Assembly: GCA_964477035.1 (NCBI GenBank) | Contig: CAYZCW010000001.1 | Coordinates: 372,001-436,000, forward strand | DNA length: 64,000 nucleotides | Direction of reading: 5' to 3' | Source of the DNA: SLSG01 sp964477035 | Lineage (GTDB): Bacteria; Bacteroidota; Bacteroidia; Bacteroidales; UBA7960 | Shown: one piece after another, positions 23,022 through 31,902 of the stretch | Position numbering within the stretch: position 1 is the first letter of the stretch | Layout of the letters: the number at the start of each line of letters is the position of its first letter | Notes under the pieces: model-generated | Seen by the model: the letters and a program-made list of their open reading frames with translations, nothing else | Database searches by the model: none | Told to the model about the DNA's origin: nothing | Translations under genes and position numbers: made by a program

Positions 23022-24905
23022 TTAATAATCAAAATCCAGGTCCAGCTCCTTCTTCAGCCGCTCCACTTCGGGATTTTTTTCGATCAGGCGCTCGTACTTC
23101 TCCTTCGGCAGATAGGCTTTTTGCTGGGCGGCGCCTTCCATGATCCTGGTTTCGATCTGTATGGAGTAATTGGAGAGGTTTTTTCTCAGGTGGCTCAGAA
23201 GCTCGCCCCGTCGCTCCCGGATCAGCCCGTCCTGGATCACATTGTCGATGGTTACGATAACCCGGCCCTCGGGGCTCACCTCCGGTTCGTGTTTGGTCAT
23301 GGCCAGGTACAGCCCCTGGCTTTCTTCTTTCACGCTCCGGGCCAGCTCGTTCCAGGTCTCCAGAAAGCGGGATAGGGAAACCCGTTCGTCGGGTTCATTC
23401 CCCCCGTCCTCTGGCAGGTCATCCCCTTCCTCTTCCTCCTCCTCCCCCGACAGCTTGATTTTCAGGCTGACCCCCTGGGGAAGCCTGGGTGGAGCCGGTG
23501 CGGATGTTTCCTTCCCGGGCTGTTTTTCGTCGGATGCGTCGGGTGCCTCCTGCGGGGTCCCTGTATCCTTCGTTTCCTGCGACGCAGGGAAGGAGGCGGC
23601 AGGGATCCCGGCCGGCGGTGCCTGGTTGCGCTCCGCAGGGGATGGCCCGGGAGTTGCGGGATCCGGGTTGACCTTCAGGCCGGGAGGGGGCGCCGGCGGA
23701 CTTTTTGCAGCAGGAGGGACGGGGACGGCAACGGGTTTGGCCTGGACCGCCTCCCCGCCGGGAGCCGGCAGCGGATAATCAGCCGCTAGGGGGTCCCTAT
23801 GGGCTTTTTTTTTTACCAGCCCGGTCATCTGCAGCAGGGCCAGTTCCAGCATGAGCCTTTTGTTGCTGCTGCCGCGGTATTGCACATCGGCCCGGTTGTT
23901 GATCTCCAGGGCCGGCAGCAGGAACTCCTCCGGGGCCCGCTTTGCCTGGGCCATGTAATTGGCCCGGAGGTCGTCGCTCACCTCCAGCAGTTTGATGGTG
24001 GCAGCGTCTTTGCTCACCAGCAGGTTGCGCAGGTGTTGGCCGAAGCCCGTGATGAAGTCAGATCCCTCGAAGCCCTTCAGAATGATCTCGTTGACCAGCA
24101 GCAGCACCTGGGAGGCCTTGCCTTCCAGGATCAGGTCCACCATGCGGAAGTAATAGTCGTAGTCCAGCACGTTGAGGTTCTCGATGACCTGCTTGTAGGT
24201 GAGGCTGTTGCCGCTGAAACTGACCAGCTGGTCGAAGATGGACAGGGCATCGCGCATGGCCCCGTCGGCTTTCTGGGCGATGATGTGCAAGGCGTTGGTC
24301 TCGGCATCTATCCCCTCTTTTTCGGCCACCATCTGCAGCTGCCGGGTGATGTCCTCCATCCGGATGCGGGCGAAGTCGAAGATCTGGCAGCGGGACAGGA
24401 TCGTGGGAATGATCTTGTGGCGTTCGGTGGTGGCCAGGATGAACTTGGCATAGGCCGGGGGCTCCTCCAGGGTCTTGAGGAAGGCGTTGAAGGCCGCCTG
24501 GGACAGCATGTGCACCTCGTCGATGATGTACACCTTGTACTTGCCGACCTGGGGGGGGATACGCACCTGGTCGACCAGGATGCGGATGCCGTCTACGGAA
24601 TTATTGGATGCGGCATCCAGCTCGTGGACATTGAAGGAATGGGAGCGGTTGAAGGAGAGGCAGGACTCACAGGTGTTGCAGGCCTCGATGTTTTCCGAGA
24701 TGTTTTCGCAATTGATGGTCTTGGCCAGGATGCGGGCGCAGGTTGTCTTGCCCACCCCCCGCGGCCCGGTGAACAGAAAGGCCTGGGCCAGCTGCCCGTT
24801 TTTGATGGCATTCTTCAGGGTGCTGGTGATGGACTTCTGCCCGACGACGGTATCGAAGGTGTTGGGGCGGTATTTGCGGGCCGATACAATGAAGGGTTCC
24901 GACAT
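23022..24905 (-). CDS. dnaX: DNA polymerase III subunit gamma/tau
   Basis: The clamp-loader ATPase of the replicase. The full product has 627 residues. Residues 1-140 carry MSEPFIVSARKYRPNTFD, Walker A GPRGVGKT (47-54), the four zinc cysteines (66, 76, 79, 82) and the Walker B IIDEVHML (127-134). Domain III follows to about 363. After it comes a Pro/Ala-rich linker, then a conserved tail with SRFLETWNELARSVKEE, probably the polymerase-contact (tau) domain. An A10 run on the coding strand (23805-23814, codons 364-367) sits exactly at the end of domain III, and slippage either way reaches a stop within six codons, giving about 369 or 372 residues. An open frame upstream to 25079 is not coding. 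Confidence 0.96.
   Translation of the reverse strand: MSEPFIVSARKYRPNTFDTVVGQKSITSTLKNAIKNGQLAQAFLFTGPRGVGKTTCARILAKTINCENISENIEACNTCESCLSFNRSHSFNVHELDAASNNSVDGIRILVDQVRIPPQVGKYKVYIIDEVHMLSQAAFNAFLKTLEEPPAYAKFILATTERHKIIPTILSRCQIFDFARIRMEDITRQLQMVAEKEGIDAETNALHIIAQKADGAMRDALSIFDQLVSFSGNSLTYKQVIENLNVLDYDYYFRMVDLILEGKASQVLLLVNEIILKGFEGSDFITGFGQHLRNLLVSKDAATIKLLEVSDDLRANYMAQAKRAPEEFLLPALEINNRADVQYRGSSNKRLMLELALLQMTGLVKKKAHRDPLAADYPLPAPGGEAVQAKPVAVPVPPAAKSPPAPPPGLKVNPDPATPGPSPAERNQAPPAGIPAASFPASQETKDTGTPQEAPDASDEKQPGKETSAPAPPRLPQGVSLKIKLSGEEEEEEGDDLPEDGGNEPDERVSLSRFLETWNELARSVKEESQGLYLAMTKHEPEVSPEGRVIVTIDNVIQDGLIRERRGELLSHLRKNLSNYSIQIETRIMEGAAQQKAYLPKEKYERLIEKNPEVERLKKELDLDFDY
23805..23814 (-). 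promoter_or_regulatory. A10 slippage tract in dnaX
   Basis: The coding strand reads GTA AAA AAA AAA GCC at codons 364-368. Adding one A, or a -1 frameshift, gives AGC CCA TAG. Losing one A, or a +1 shift, leads to a TAG five codons after the final lysine. Thermus dnaX uses a similar A9 tract for transcriptional slippage, and E. coli uses an A AAA AAG frameshift, in both cases to make gamma. Confidence 0.6.
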
Positions 24906-24934
24906 GCCTGGTCTGTGGTTTGGTGATGGCCCTA

Positions 24935-24942
24935 CAAAACTA
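24935..24942 (-). promoter_or_regulatory. -7 element of dnaX
   Basis: TAGTTTTG (minus strand) matches TAnnTTTG exactly, 30 bases before the dnaX ATG, directly behind the tdh terminator. Confidence 0.5.
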
Positions 24943-24946
24943 AAAA

Positions 24947-24981
24947 AAATCCCGGCAGGGAACGGGCCGCTGCCGGGATTT
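24947..24981 (-). terminator. Rho-independent terminator of tdh
   Basis: A 12-bp perfect stem (24947-24958 with 24970-24981) and an 11-base loop are followed on the minus strand by eight T. It starts 14 bases past the tdh stop. Confidence 0.9.
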
Positions 24982-24994
24982 GTTTGACTGTTTT

Positions 24995-25957
24995 CTAGAT
25001 CAGCCCCTGCCGGTGTTTTTCCCCGATGGCCTGGAGCATATCGGCCGTCATGGCGTCCAGGTCGTATTCCGGTTTCCATCCCCAGTCGCGGCGGGCGGCG
25101 CTGTCGTCGACCGAGTTGGGCCAGGAGTCCGCAATGGCCTGCCGGAAGTCGGGCTCATAATCAATCGAAAAGCCGGGAATGTGCTTGCGGATGCTGTCGG
25201 CCATCTCGGCCACGGTGAAGCTCATGGCGCCCACATTGTAATCGCAATGGTAGTTCAGCTTGCCGAAGTCAGCCTCCATCAGGTCGACCGTAGCCTTGAG
25301 GCAGTCGGGCATGTACATCATGGGAAGCCGGGTTCCTTCGTTCACGAAACAGGTGTATTTTCCCTGTTTGATGGCTTCGTAATAAATGGCCACGGCATAA
25401 TCGGTGGTGCCGCCCCCGGGCAGGGTTTCGTGGCTGATGATGCCGGGATAGCGCAGGCCCCTGACATCAAGGCCGTAGCGCTTTACGTAATAATCGCCAA
25501 GCAACTCCCCGGCCACCTTGGTCACCCCGTATATGGTGGTGGGCTTCAGGATGGTTTCCTGGGGGGTGTCGTCGACCGGGGTCGTGGGTCCGAATACGGC
25601 GATGGAGCTGGGGACCAGCACCTGCTTCATGTTTTGCTCCCGGGCGATCTCCAGGATGTTGATCAAACCGTTCATGTTCACGTCCCACGCCAGCATGGGG
25701 TTCTTCTCCCCGGTGCCGGACAGGATGGCCGCCATGTTGATGATCACGTCGATCTTGTATTTTTTAACCACCTCGACCAGCCTTTCGGGCTCCAGGGCGT
25801 CCACCACCTCGCAGGGGCCCGTGTCCAGCAGTTTTTCAGAAGGTTTGGTTTTTCTGATCCCGGCCACCACCCGGTCGCCGCCGTACATGTCTCTTAAAAG
25901 CAGGGTCAGTTCCGAACCAATCTGTCCGGCCGATCCGACCACCAAAATGTTTTTCAT
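24995..25957 (-). CDS. tdh: L-threonine 3-dehydrogenase, short-chain (epimerase-like) type
   Basis: NAD-dependent oxidation of L-threonine to 2-amino-3-ketobutyrate. The 320-residue protein is an extended SDR enzyme: the NAD motif GSAGQIG (8-14), Ser117/118 in PSSIAVFG, and the catalytic pair Tyr143 and Lys147 in TIYGVTKVAG. GLRYPGIISHETLPGGGTTDYA and RLPMMYMPDCLKA are typical of the SDR-type threonine dehydrogenases. The function is strongly supported by the divergent neighbour, glycine C-acetyltransferase, which uses its product. ATG 25957 starts the Rossmann fold; an upstream in-frame start at 26017 would add 20 unlikely residues. Confidence 0.92.
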   Translation of the reverse strand: MKNILVVGSAGQIGSELTLLLRDMYGGDRVVAGIRKTKPSEKLLDTGPCEVVDALEPERLVEVVKKYKIDVIINMAAILSGTGEKNPMLAWDVNMNGLINILEIAREQNMKQVLVPSSIAVFGPTTPVDDTPQETILKPTTIYGVTKVAGELLGDYYVKRYGLDVRGLRYPGIISHETLPGGGTTDYAVAIYYEAIKQGKYTCFVNEGTRLPMMYMPDCLKATVDLMEADFGKLNYHCDYNVGAMSFTVAEMADSIRKHIPGFSIDYEPDFRQAIADSWPNSVDDSAARRDWGWKPEYDLDAMTADMLQAIGEKHRQGLI

Positions 25958-26014
25958 TCTCTTATCGGGTTTGGTTTTGATTGTGTTGGATTGCATGAGC
26001 TGAAACAACGGCAG

Positions 26015-26022
26015 CAAAAGTA
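26015..26022 (-). promoter_or_regulatory. -7 element of tdh
   Basis: TACTTTTG (minus strand) is an exact TAnnTTTG match 58 bases upstream of the tdh ATG. Confidence 0.5.
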
Positions 26023-26096
26023 GTTAAATTTATGTGAACGAAAGGCATGCCTGCGGGAAACCGGACCGCATTTCGTGCCGGAACAGGGAAAAAAAC

Positions 26097-26104
26097 TATC
26101 TTTG
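26097..26104 (+). promoter_or_regulatory. -7 element of kbl
   Basis: TATCTTTG matches TAnnTTTG exactly, 53 bases before the kbl ATG. A TTTC at 26071-26074 is 22 bases upstream, slightly further than ideal for -33. Confidence 0.55.
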
Positions 26105-26156
26105 CCCCGGAAAAACATTCATTCATTGACCCATTAAAATCCAAACACTTTCACCC

Positions 26157-27350
26157 ATGTACGGAAAAATAAAGGAACATCTTCAGCAGGAACTCAGCTC
26201 CATACGGGAGGCCGGCCTGTACAAGGAAGAACGCATCATCGTGACCCCCCAGAGCGCAGTGATCCGGGTGGAGTCCGGGCAGGAAGTCCTGAACTTTTGT
26301 GCCAACAACTACCTGGGCCTCTCCAACCACCCGGCCCTGATCCAGGCCGCCAGGGAAGCCCTGGACACGCACGGGTACGGCATGTCATCGGTTCGCTTTA
26401 TCTGCGGCACCCAGGACCTTCACAAAACCCTGGAAAAGAAGGTGGCTGAATTTTTCGGCACGGAAGACACCATTCTGTACGCCGCCTGCTTTGATGCCAA
26501 CGGCGGGGTGTTTGAACCCTTGCTGACCGAGGAGGATGCCATCATTTCCGATTCCCTGAACCATGCTTCCATCATCGATGGGGTCAGGCTCTGCAAGGCG
26601 GTCCGCTACCGCTATGCCAATGCCGACATGGCCGACCTGGAAGAGAAGCTGAAGGAAGCCCAGGCCCAGAGGTTCCGCATCATCGTGACCGACGGGGTGT
26701 TTTCCATGGACGGCAACACGGCGCCCATGGACAGGATCGTGGCGCTGGCCGAGAAGTACGATGCCCTGGTGATGGTGGACGAATGCCATTCCGCCGGGGT
26801 GGTCGGAGAGACCGGACGCGGGGTGACCGAGTTATTCGACATCCGGGGCAAGGTGGACATCATCACCGGCACCCTGGGCAAAGCCATGGGCGGCGCCATC
26901 GGAGGGTTCACCACCGGCCGCAAGGAAATCATCGAGCTGCTCCGTCAGCGCTCCCGCCCCTATCTGTTCTCCAACTCCCTGCCTCCGGCCGTGGTCAATG
27001 CGGGCATCAAGATGTTTGATATGATGTCGGAGACGCATGAGCTGCAGGACAAACTGCACCGCAATACCGACTACTTCATGGGCCGCATGAAGGAGGCCGG
27101 CTTCGACCTCAAGCCCACCCAGAGCGCCATCGTGGCCGTGATGTTGTATGACGCGAAGCTGTCGCAGGACTTCGCGGCCAGGTTGCTTGAGCAGGGCATC
27201 TATGTGATCGGTTTTTACTATCCGGTGGTGCCCAAGGGCCAGGCCAGGATCCGTGTGCAGGTATCCGCCGCCCATGAGCGGGAGCACCTCGACAAGTGCG
27301 TGGACGCCTTTGTGAAGGTGGGCCGGGAACTGGGCGTGTTGAAGCAGTAG
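26157..27350 (+). CDS. kbl: Glycine C-acetyltransferase (2-amino-3-ketobutyrate CoA ligase)
   Basis: A PLP enzyme of the alpha-oxoamine synthase family that splits 2-amino-3-ketobutyrate with CoA to glycine and acetyl-CoA. The 397-residue length is standard. Visible motifs are NNYLGLSNHP, GYGMSSVRFICGTQDLHK, SDSLNHASIIDG, DECHSAG (Asp208) and the PLP lysine Lys242 in TGTLGKAMGGA. The tdh gene lies divergently 199 bases away with its own promoter, completing the threonine-to-glycine route. TatD follows 2 bases after the stop. Confidence 0.96.
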   Translation: MYGKIKEHLQQELSSIREAGLYKEERIIVTPQSAVIRVESGQEVLNFCANNYLGLSNHPALIQAAREALDTHGYGMSSVRFICGTQDLHKTLEKKVAEFFGTEDTILYAACFDANGGVFEPLLTEEDAIISDSLNHASIIDGVRLCKAVRYRYANADMADLEEKLKEAQAQRFRIIVTDGVFSMDGNTAPMDRIVALAEKYDALVMVDECHSAGVVGETGRGVTELFDIRGKVDIITGTLGKAMGGAIGGFTTGRKEIIELLRQRSRPYLFSNSLPPAVVNAGIKMFDMMSETHELQDKLHRNTDYFMGRMKEAGFDLKPTQSAIVAVMLYDAKLSQDFAARLLEQGIYVIGFYYPVVPKGQARIRVQVSAAHEREHLDKCVDAFVKVGRELGVLKQ

Positions 27351-27352
27351 GC

Positions 27353-28123
27353 TTGGAGCTGATTGACACCCATACACACCTTTATCTGGAGCCATTCGAC
27401 GGCGACAGGCAGCAGGCCGTGGACCGGGCCCGGGAGGCTTCGGTCCGCCGCCTGCTCATGCCCAATGTCGATGCCTCCACCATCCCCGCCCTGATGGATG
27501 CCGCCGGGGCATTCCCGTCGGCCTGTCTTCCCATGATGGGCCTGCATCCGACGTCGGTGAAAGCCCGCTTTGAGGAAGAACTGGAGGTGGTGGGCGACTG
27601 GCTGGCAAAGGGCGGCTTCGTGGCCGTGGGGGAAACGGGGTTGGACCTATACTGGGACAAGACTTTCCTGGCGGAACAGATCGAGGCCCTGAAGCGGCAG
27701 GCTGAGTGGGCCCTGCAATATGACCTGCCCCTGGTGCTGCATTCGCGCAAATCGCTCAATGAGCTGTTCGAAGTGTTAAGAGCATACCGGGGCAGTGGTC
27801 TGAGGGGGGTGTTTCATTGTTTTCCGGGCAATGTGCCGGATGCGGAAAAGGCCATTGAGCTGGGCTTTTTTCTGGGCATCGGGGGGGTGGTGACCTATAA
27901 AAACAGCACGATGGCAAAGGTAGTGGCGGCTCTTGGCACAGACCACCTGGTGCTGGAAACGGACGCTCCTTATCTGCCGCCTGTGCCCTACCGGGGCCGG
28001 CGGAACGAAAGCGCCTTTATCCCGGTGATCGCCCGCAAGGTGGCGGAACTGACCGGGCAAAACCCGGAGGAGGTGGCCCGGGCCACCACGGCCAACGCCC
28101 GGACCCTGTTCGGGGATGTCTGA
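27353..28123 (+). CDS. TatD-family metal-dependent hydrolase
   Basis: A TIM-barrel amidohydrolase of about 256 residues; family members act as DNases or aminoacyl-tRNA/peptide deacylases. Metal-binding motifs are present: IDTHTHLY at the N-terminus, GETGLDLYW, VLHSRKS, GVFHCFPG and LETDAPYL. The likely start is TTG at 27353, 2 bases after the kbl stop, because this places the metal motif at residues 4-9 as in homologues. A GTG at 27296 inside kbl would add 19 residues without homologue support. Probably co-transcribed with kbl, with no obvious metabolic link. Confidence 0.92.
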   Translation: MELIDTHTHLYLEPFDGDRQQAVDRAREASVRRLLMPNVDASTIPALMDAAGAFPSACLPMMGLHPTSVKARFEEELEVVGDWLAKGGFVAVGETGLDLYWDKTFLAEQIEALKRQAEWALQYDLPLVLHSRKSLNELFEVLRAYRGSGLRGVFHCFPGNVPDAEKAIELGFFLGIGGVVTYKNSTMAKVVAALGTDHLVLETDAPYLPPVPYRGRRNESAFIPVIARKVAELTGQNPEEVARATTANARTLFGDV

Positions 28124-28195
28124 CCAGGGATCCACGCCATGGCAAGCCTGCGGAGCCTGACTGCCCATCCGACGATGTATTAAAAACCATTTGCT

Positions 28196-29224
28196 ATGTC
28201 CACCCGTCCGTCCATCCTGGTCATCTATACCGGCGGCACCATCGGCATGGTCGAAGACAGCGCGACCGGCGCACTCAATCCCTTCGACTTTGAACACCTG
28301 ACCGACCAGGTGCCGGAGATCCGCAAGTTCAACTACACCATCGACAGCCTGTCGTTCGATCCCATCATCGACTCCTCCAACATGGAGCCGGCCGTGTGGG
28401 TCAGGCTGGCCCGGATCATTGAACAGCATTACGAGAAGTACGATGGCTACGTGATCCTGCACGGTTCCGACACCATGGCCTATACGGCCTCGGCCCTGAG
28501 TTTCATGCTGGAGAACCTTTCCAGGCCGGTGATCCTGACCGGTTCACAGCTTCCCCTGGGGATGATACGGACCGACGGCAAGGAGAATTTCATCACAGCC
28601 ATCGAGATCGCCGCAGCCCGCCGCAACGGGCGGGCCATCGTGCCGGAGGTCTGCATCTATTTCGAATACCAGCTGTACCGGGGCAACCGCACCCACAAAT
28701 ACAACGCGGAGCATTTTGAGGCGTTCCGTTCGGTGAATTACCCTGTGCTGGCACAGGCCGGGGTCGACATCAAATACAATGAGGCGGCCATCCACCAGCC
28801 AACGGCCCAGGAATTCCGCATTTTTACCAACCTGGACAACAACATCGCCATTTTGAAGCTGTTCCCCGGCATGAACCCGGAGGTGGTGCGCTGCACGCTG
28901 GGCATCCCGGGACTGAAGGCGGTGGTCATGGAAACCTTCGGTTCAGGCAATGCCCCGACCGGGGAATGGTTCCTGGGTGCCCTGGAAGAAGCCATCGGCA
29001 GGGGCCTTCTTGTCTGCAACGTGACCCAGTGCCAGGGGGGGGCGGTCGATATGAAAAAGTATGAGACAGGACTCGGCATGGAGCGCATCGGGGTGGTCAG
29101 CGGCCACGATATGACCACGGAAGCGGCCGTCACCAAGCTGATGTACCTGCTGGGCAACGGCTACCCCCTGGACCGGCTCAAAAAATACCTGCTAACCCCG
29201 CTCCGGGGTGAGATGACGGTGTAA
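28196..29224 (+). CDS. ansA: Type I L-asparaginase
   Basis: Hydrolyses L-asparagine to aspartate and ammonia; without a signal peptide it is a cytoplasmic type I enzyme. The 342 residues contain both threonine motifs: YTGGTIGM (Thr12 nucleophile, Thr15) and HGSDTMAYTA (Ser91, Asp92, Thr93), plus the conserved TGSQLPLGM segment and a late ETFGSGNAP allosteric-domain motif. It lies 72 bases after tatD on the same strand and is convergent with pruA, so it is the last gene of this run. Confidence 0.94.
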   Translation: MSTRPSILVIYTGGTIGMVEDSATGALNPFDFEHLTDQVPEIRKFNYTIDSLSFDPIIDSSNMEPAVWVRLARIIEQHYEKYDGYVILHGSDTMAYTASALSFMLENLSRPVILTGSQLPLGMIRTDGKENFITAIEIAAARRNGRAIVPEVCIYFEYQLYRGNRTHKYNAEHFEAFRSVNYPVLAQAGVDIKYNEAAIHQPTAQEFRIFTNLDNNIAILKLFPGMNPEVVRCTLGIPGLKAVVMETFGSGNAPTGEWFLGALEEAIGRGLLVCNVTQCQGGAVDMKKYETGLGMERIGVVSGHDMTTEAAVTKLMYLLGNGYPLDRLKKYLLTPLRGEMTV

Positions 29225-29263
29225 GGCGCCGGACTGTGCCGGGTCCTTCCCGGGAAGAAACCA

Positions 29264-30907
29264 TCAGCAGCCGCACTTCTTTTCGTGCATGAAAGGATAC
29301 CGGAAGTCGGTCGGGGGCATGAAGGTTTCCTTGATGGTGCGCGGGGTGATCCAGCGCAGCAGATTCAGGTAGCTGCCGGCCTTGTCGTTGGTGCCGGACT
29401 GCCGGGAACCGCCGAATGGCTGCTGGCCGACGACCGCCCCGGTGGGTTTGTCGTTGATGTAAAAGTTGCCGGCCGCATACCGCAGCGTGGCACAGGCCTG
29501 CACCGTGGCATAGCGGTCCTTGCTGAAAATGGAGCCGGTCAGCCCGTAAGGGGAGGTGGCATCACACAGGGCAAGCGTCTTTTCAAAGTCCTCATCCTGG
29601 TAAACATGGATGGTCAGTACGGGCCCGAATATCTCCTCCTCCATGGTGATGAAATGGGGATCGTGCGCGAGAATCACGGTCGGGTCGATGAAGTAACCGG
29701 CCGACTTGTCTCCCGTTCCGCCGAAAATGATCTCGGCACCAGGCGATTGGCGGGCTTTGTCGATATAGCCCATGATGCGGTTCCAGGCCTTTTCATCGAT
29801 CACCGCATTGACAAAATTGCAGAAGTCCTTCGGATCCCCTTTCTGGATCAGCTTCATGTTGCGGTCGATGCGCCGCTTGACGGAGTCCCAGAGGGAGGCG
29901 GGAAGGTAAGCCCTGGAAGCGGCCGAGCATTTCTGGCCCTGGTATTCGAAAGCCCCGCGAACCAGGGCGGTGGCCACCTCATCGACATCGGCCGAGGGGT
30001 GTACAAAGACAAAGTCCTTGCCGCCCGTCTCTCCCACGATGCGGGGATAGGCACGGAAATTCTCCAGGTTGCCGGCCACGGTCTTCCAGATGTGGTTGAA
30101 GGTGCCGTTGCCGCCGGTGAAATGTACCCCGGCCAGGTCTTTGTGGTTCAGGACGATATCGCCCACCTCGCTGCCGGGCCCGGGCAGGAAGTTGATCACC
30201 CCGCCGGGCACCCCGGCTTCCTGGAAGATCTTCATCATGTAATAATTCGATAAGAGGGCCGTGGAGGATGGCTTCCAGACCACGGTATTTCCCAGCACCG
30301 CCGGGGCCAGCACCAGGTTGGCCGCGATGGAGGTGAAGTTGAACGGGCTGACGGCAAATACGAAGCCTTCCAGCGGGCGGTACTCGATGCGGTTGAGGTT
30401 GCCGGTTTCGGAATGGGGCTGGTCGTTGTAAATCTCCGACACGTAATGGGCATTGAAGCGGATGAAGTCGATCGTTTCGCACACGGCGTCGATCTCCGCC
30501 TGGAAGGTATTCTTGCCTTGCCCGAGCATGGTGGCGGCATTCATCAGGTAACGGTATTTCCCGGAAAGCAATTCGGCTGCCTTCAGGGTGATGGAGACCC
30601 GCTCCACCCAGGACATGACGGCCCATTGCCTGTGGGCTTGCCGGGCGGCTTCGATGGCCAGGTTCACTTCTTTTTCGGTGGCCATGTGGTAAGTGGCCAG
30701 AACGTGGCCGTGCTGGTGCGGCATAACCACCTTTCCCGTCCTTCCGGTGCGGATTTCCCTGCCGCCGATCACCAGCGGGATCTCCACTTCAATGGCGCTC
30801 TGGCGTTCGATCTCCCTTTCGAGGGCCTGCCGTTCAGGGCTGCCTTCGGTGTAGGGATACACCGGCTCGTTGGCCGGGCGGTCAAAATAGAATTGTGCGT
30901 TGTTCAT
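29264..30907 (-). CDS. pruA: L-glutamate gamma-semialdehyde dehydrogenase (P5C dehydrogenase)
   Basis: NAD-dependent oxidation of glutamate semialdehyde to glutamate, the second step of proline catabolism and also used in arginine breakdown. The 547-residue protein is the stand-alone Group-2-like form, not the PutA fusion. Aldehyde-dehydrogenase motifs are present: AVSPFNFTSIAANLV, VVWKPSS, Glu293 in VGETGGKDFV, the catalytic Cys327 in YQGQKCSAASR, and EEEIFGPVL. The usual FTGS loop reads FTGGNGTF here. The C-terminus ends in KKCGC. No proline dehydrogenase lies nearby. Single gene, convergent with the asparaginase gene. Confidence 0.95.
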   Translation of the reverse strand: MNNAQFYFDRPANEPVYPYTEGSPERQALEREIERQSAIEVEIPLVIGGREIRTGRTGKVVMPHQHGHVLATYHMATEKEVNLAIEAARQAHRQWAVMSWVERVSITLKAAELLSGKYRYLMNAATMLGQGKNTFQAEIDAVCETIDFIRFNAHYVSEIYNDQPHSETGNLNRIEYRPLEGFVFAVSPFNFTSIAANLVLAPAVLGNTVVWKPSSTALLSNYYMMKIFQEAGVPGGVINFLPGPGSEVGDIVLNHKDLAGVHFTGGNGTFNHIWKTVAGNLENFRAYPRIVGETGGKDFVFVHPSADVDEVATALVRGAFEYQGQKCSAASRAYLPASLWDSVKRRIDRNMKLIQKGDPKDFCNFVNAVIDEKAWNRIMGYIDKARQSPGAEIIFGGTGDKSAGYFIDPTVILAHDPHFITMEEEIFGPVLTIHVYQDEDFEKTLALCDATSPYGLTGSIFSKDRYATVQACATLRYAAGNFYINDKPTGAVVGQQPFGGSRQSGTNDKAGSYLNLLRWITPRTIKETFMPPTDFRYPFMHEKKCGC

Positions 30908-30971
30908 GACAGGAAGATTAAAAAGTTTTCCTGTAACAACAAGCAGATGGCATAAATGTTTTTAGACCGGA

Positions 30972-31772
30972 TCAGGCCATGTCGGCTTCCAGCTTCAGGG
31001 CTACTTTCTTGGAAATGCCGATGCTGATCTCATACAGGACGTACAGGGGCAGGCCCACCATGATCTGGCTGAACACATCGGGCGGGGTGATGATGGCCGA
31101 CAGGGTCAGGATGAGCACGAAGGCCAGCTTGCGGTGTTTTTTCATGACCGCCGGGGTAAGCACCCCGATCTTGCTCAGAAAGAACACAAAGATGGGCAGT
31201 TCGAAGACCACCCCGGTGGCCAGGGTGATGGTGGTGATGGTGCTGATGTAGGACCGCAGGGCCACCTGGTTCTCCACCAGCGTGCTGACCTGGTAGGAGC
31301 CCAGGAAGTTGACCGAGAGGGGCACGATCAGGAAATAGGCGAACAAGACACCCATCAGGAACAGGCCGGAGGTGACAAGCACCGCCCCGCGGGAATGTTC
31401 CCGTTCTTCCGGCTTGAGTCCCGGCCGGATAAAACGCCATATCTCAAAAACCACATAGGGAAAGGCCACGATCAGGCCGGCAATGACCGAGGTGAGGATG
31501 TGGGTGGTAAACTGTCCGGCCATGTCGATGTTGATGAGCCTCAGGGGCCGGGCATTGATGCATAGGGCGGGCAGGTTCAAATGCTCCGAAACCCAGCAGA
31601 ATGCGCGATTGGTCAGGAAGTAGGGCTCCTTGGGAGCCAGGATCACGTAATTGAACAGAAAGTCCTTGTTGAGAAAGGCCAGTGCGGCAAAGGCCACGAT
31701 GGCGAGGGCCGAACGGATCAGGTGGCCGCGAAGTTCTTCGAGGTGGCCCCAGAAGGTCATGGTTCCTTCCAT
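30972..31772 (-). CDS. tatC: Sec-independent protein translocase TatC
   Basis: The polytopic core of the Tat system, which recognises twin-arginine signal peptides and exports folded proteins. The 266-residue product has six hydrophobic segments and the TatC landmarks FWGHLEELRGHL at the N-terminus, FEIWRFIRPGLKPEER in the first large loop and the SAIITPPDVFSQ segment. The ATG at 31772 is preferred; an in-frame TTG at 31805 would add 11 residues. No tatA or tatB was seen in the window. The first periplasmic loop is longer than in E. coli, as in other Bacteroidota. Confidence 0.95.
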   Translation of the reverse strand: MEGTMTFWGHLEELRGHLIRSALAIVAFAALAFLNKDFLFNYVILAPKEPYFLTNRAFCWVSEHLNLPALCINARPLRLINIDMAGQFTTHILTSVIAGLIVAFPYVVFEIWRFIRPGLKPEEREHSRGAVLVTSGLFLMGVLFAYFLIVPLSVNFLGSYQVSTLVENQVALRSYISTITTITLATGVVFELPIFVFFLSKIGVLTPAVMKKHRKLAFVLILTLSAIITPPDVFSQIMVGLPLYVLYEISIGISKKVALKLEADMA

Positions 31773-31836
31773 GCCCCCGCCTTTTAATCGCTTTTGCTGT
31801 GTCAAGAGATGTTTCTATTAGGGATTCCGGAAAAAA

Positions 31837-31865
31837 AAAGCCCGCACATCGGGATGGCGGGCTTT
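31837..31865 (-). terminator. Rho-independent terminator of the ferredoxin gene
   Basis: Arms 31837-31845 and 31857-31865 form a 9-bp stem, with a possible inner CATC/GATG extension, followed on the minus strand by a run of nine T. It lies 37 bases past the ferredoxin stop. Confidence 0.92.
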
Positions 31866-31902
31866 GGTTTCTTTGCCGGGAATAACCCGCAAAAAAGGGG
31901 GA

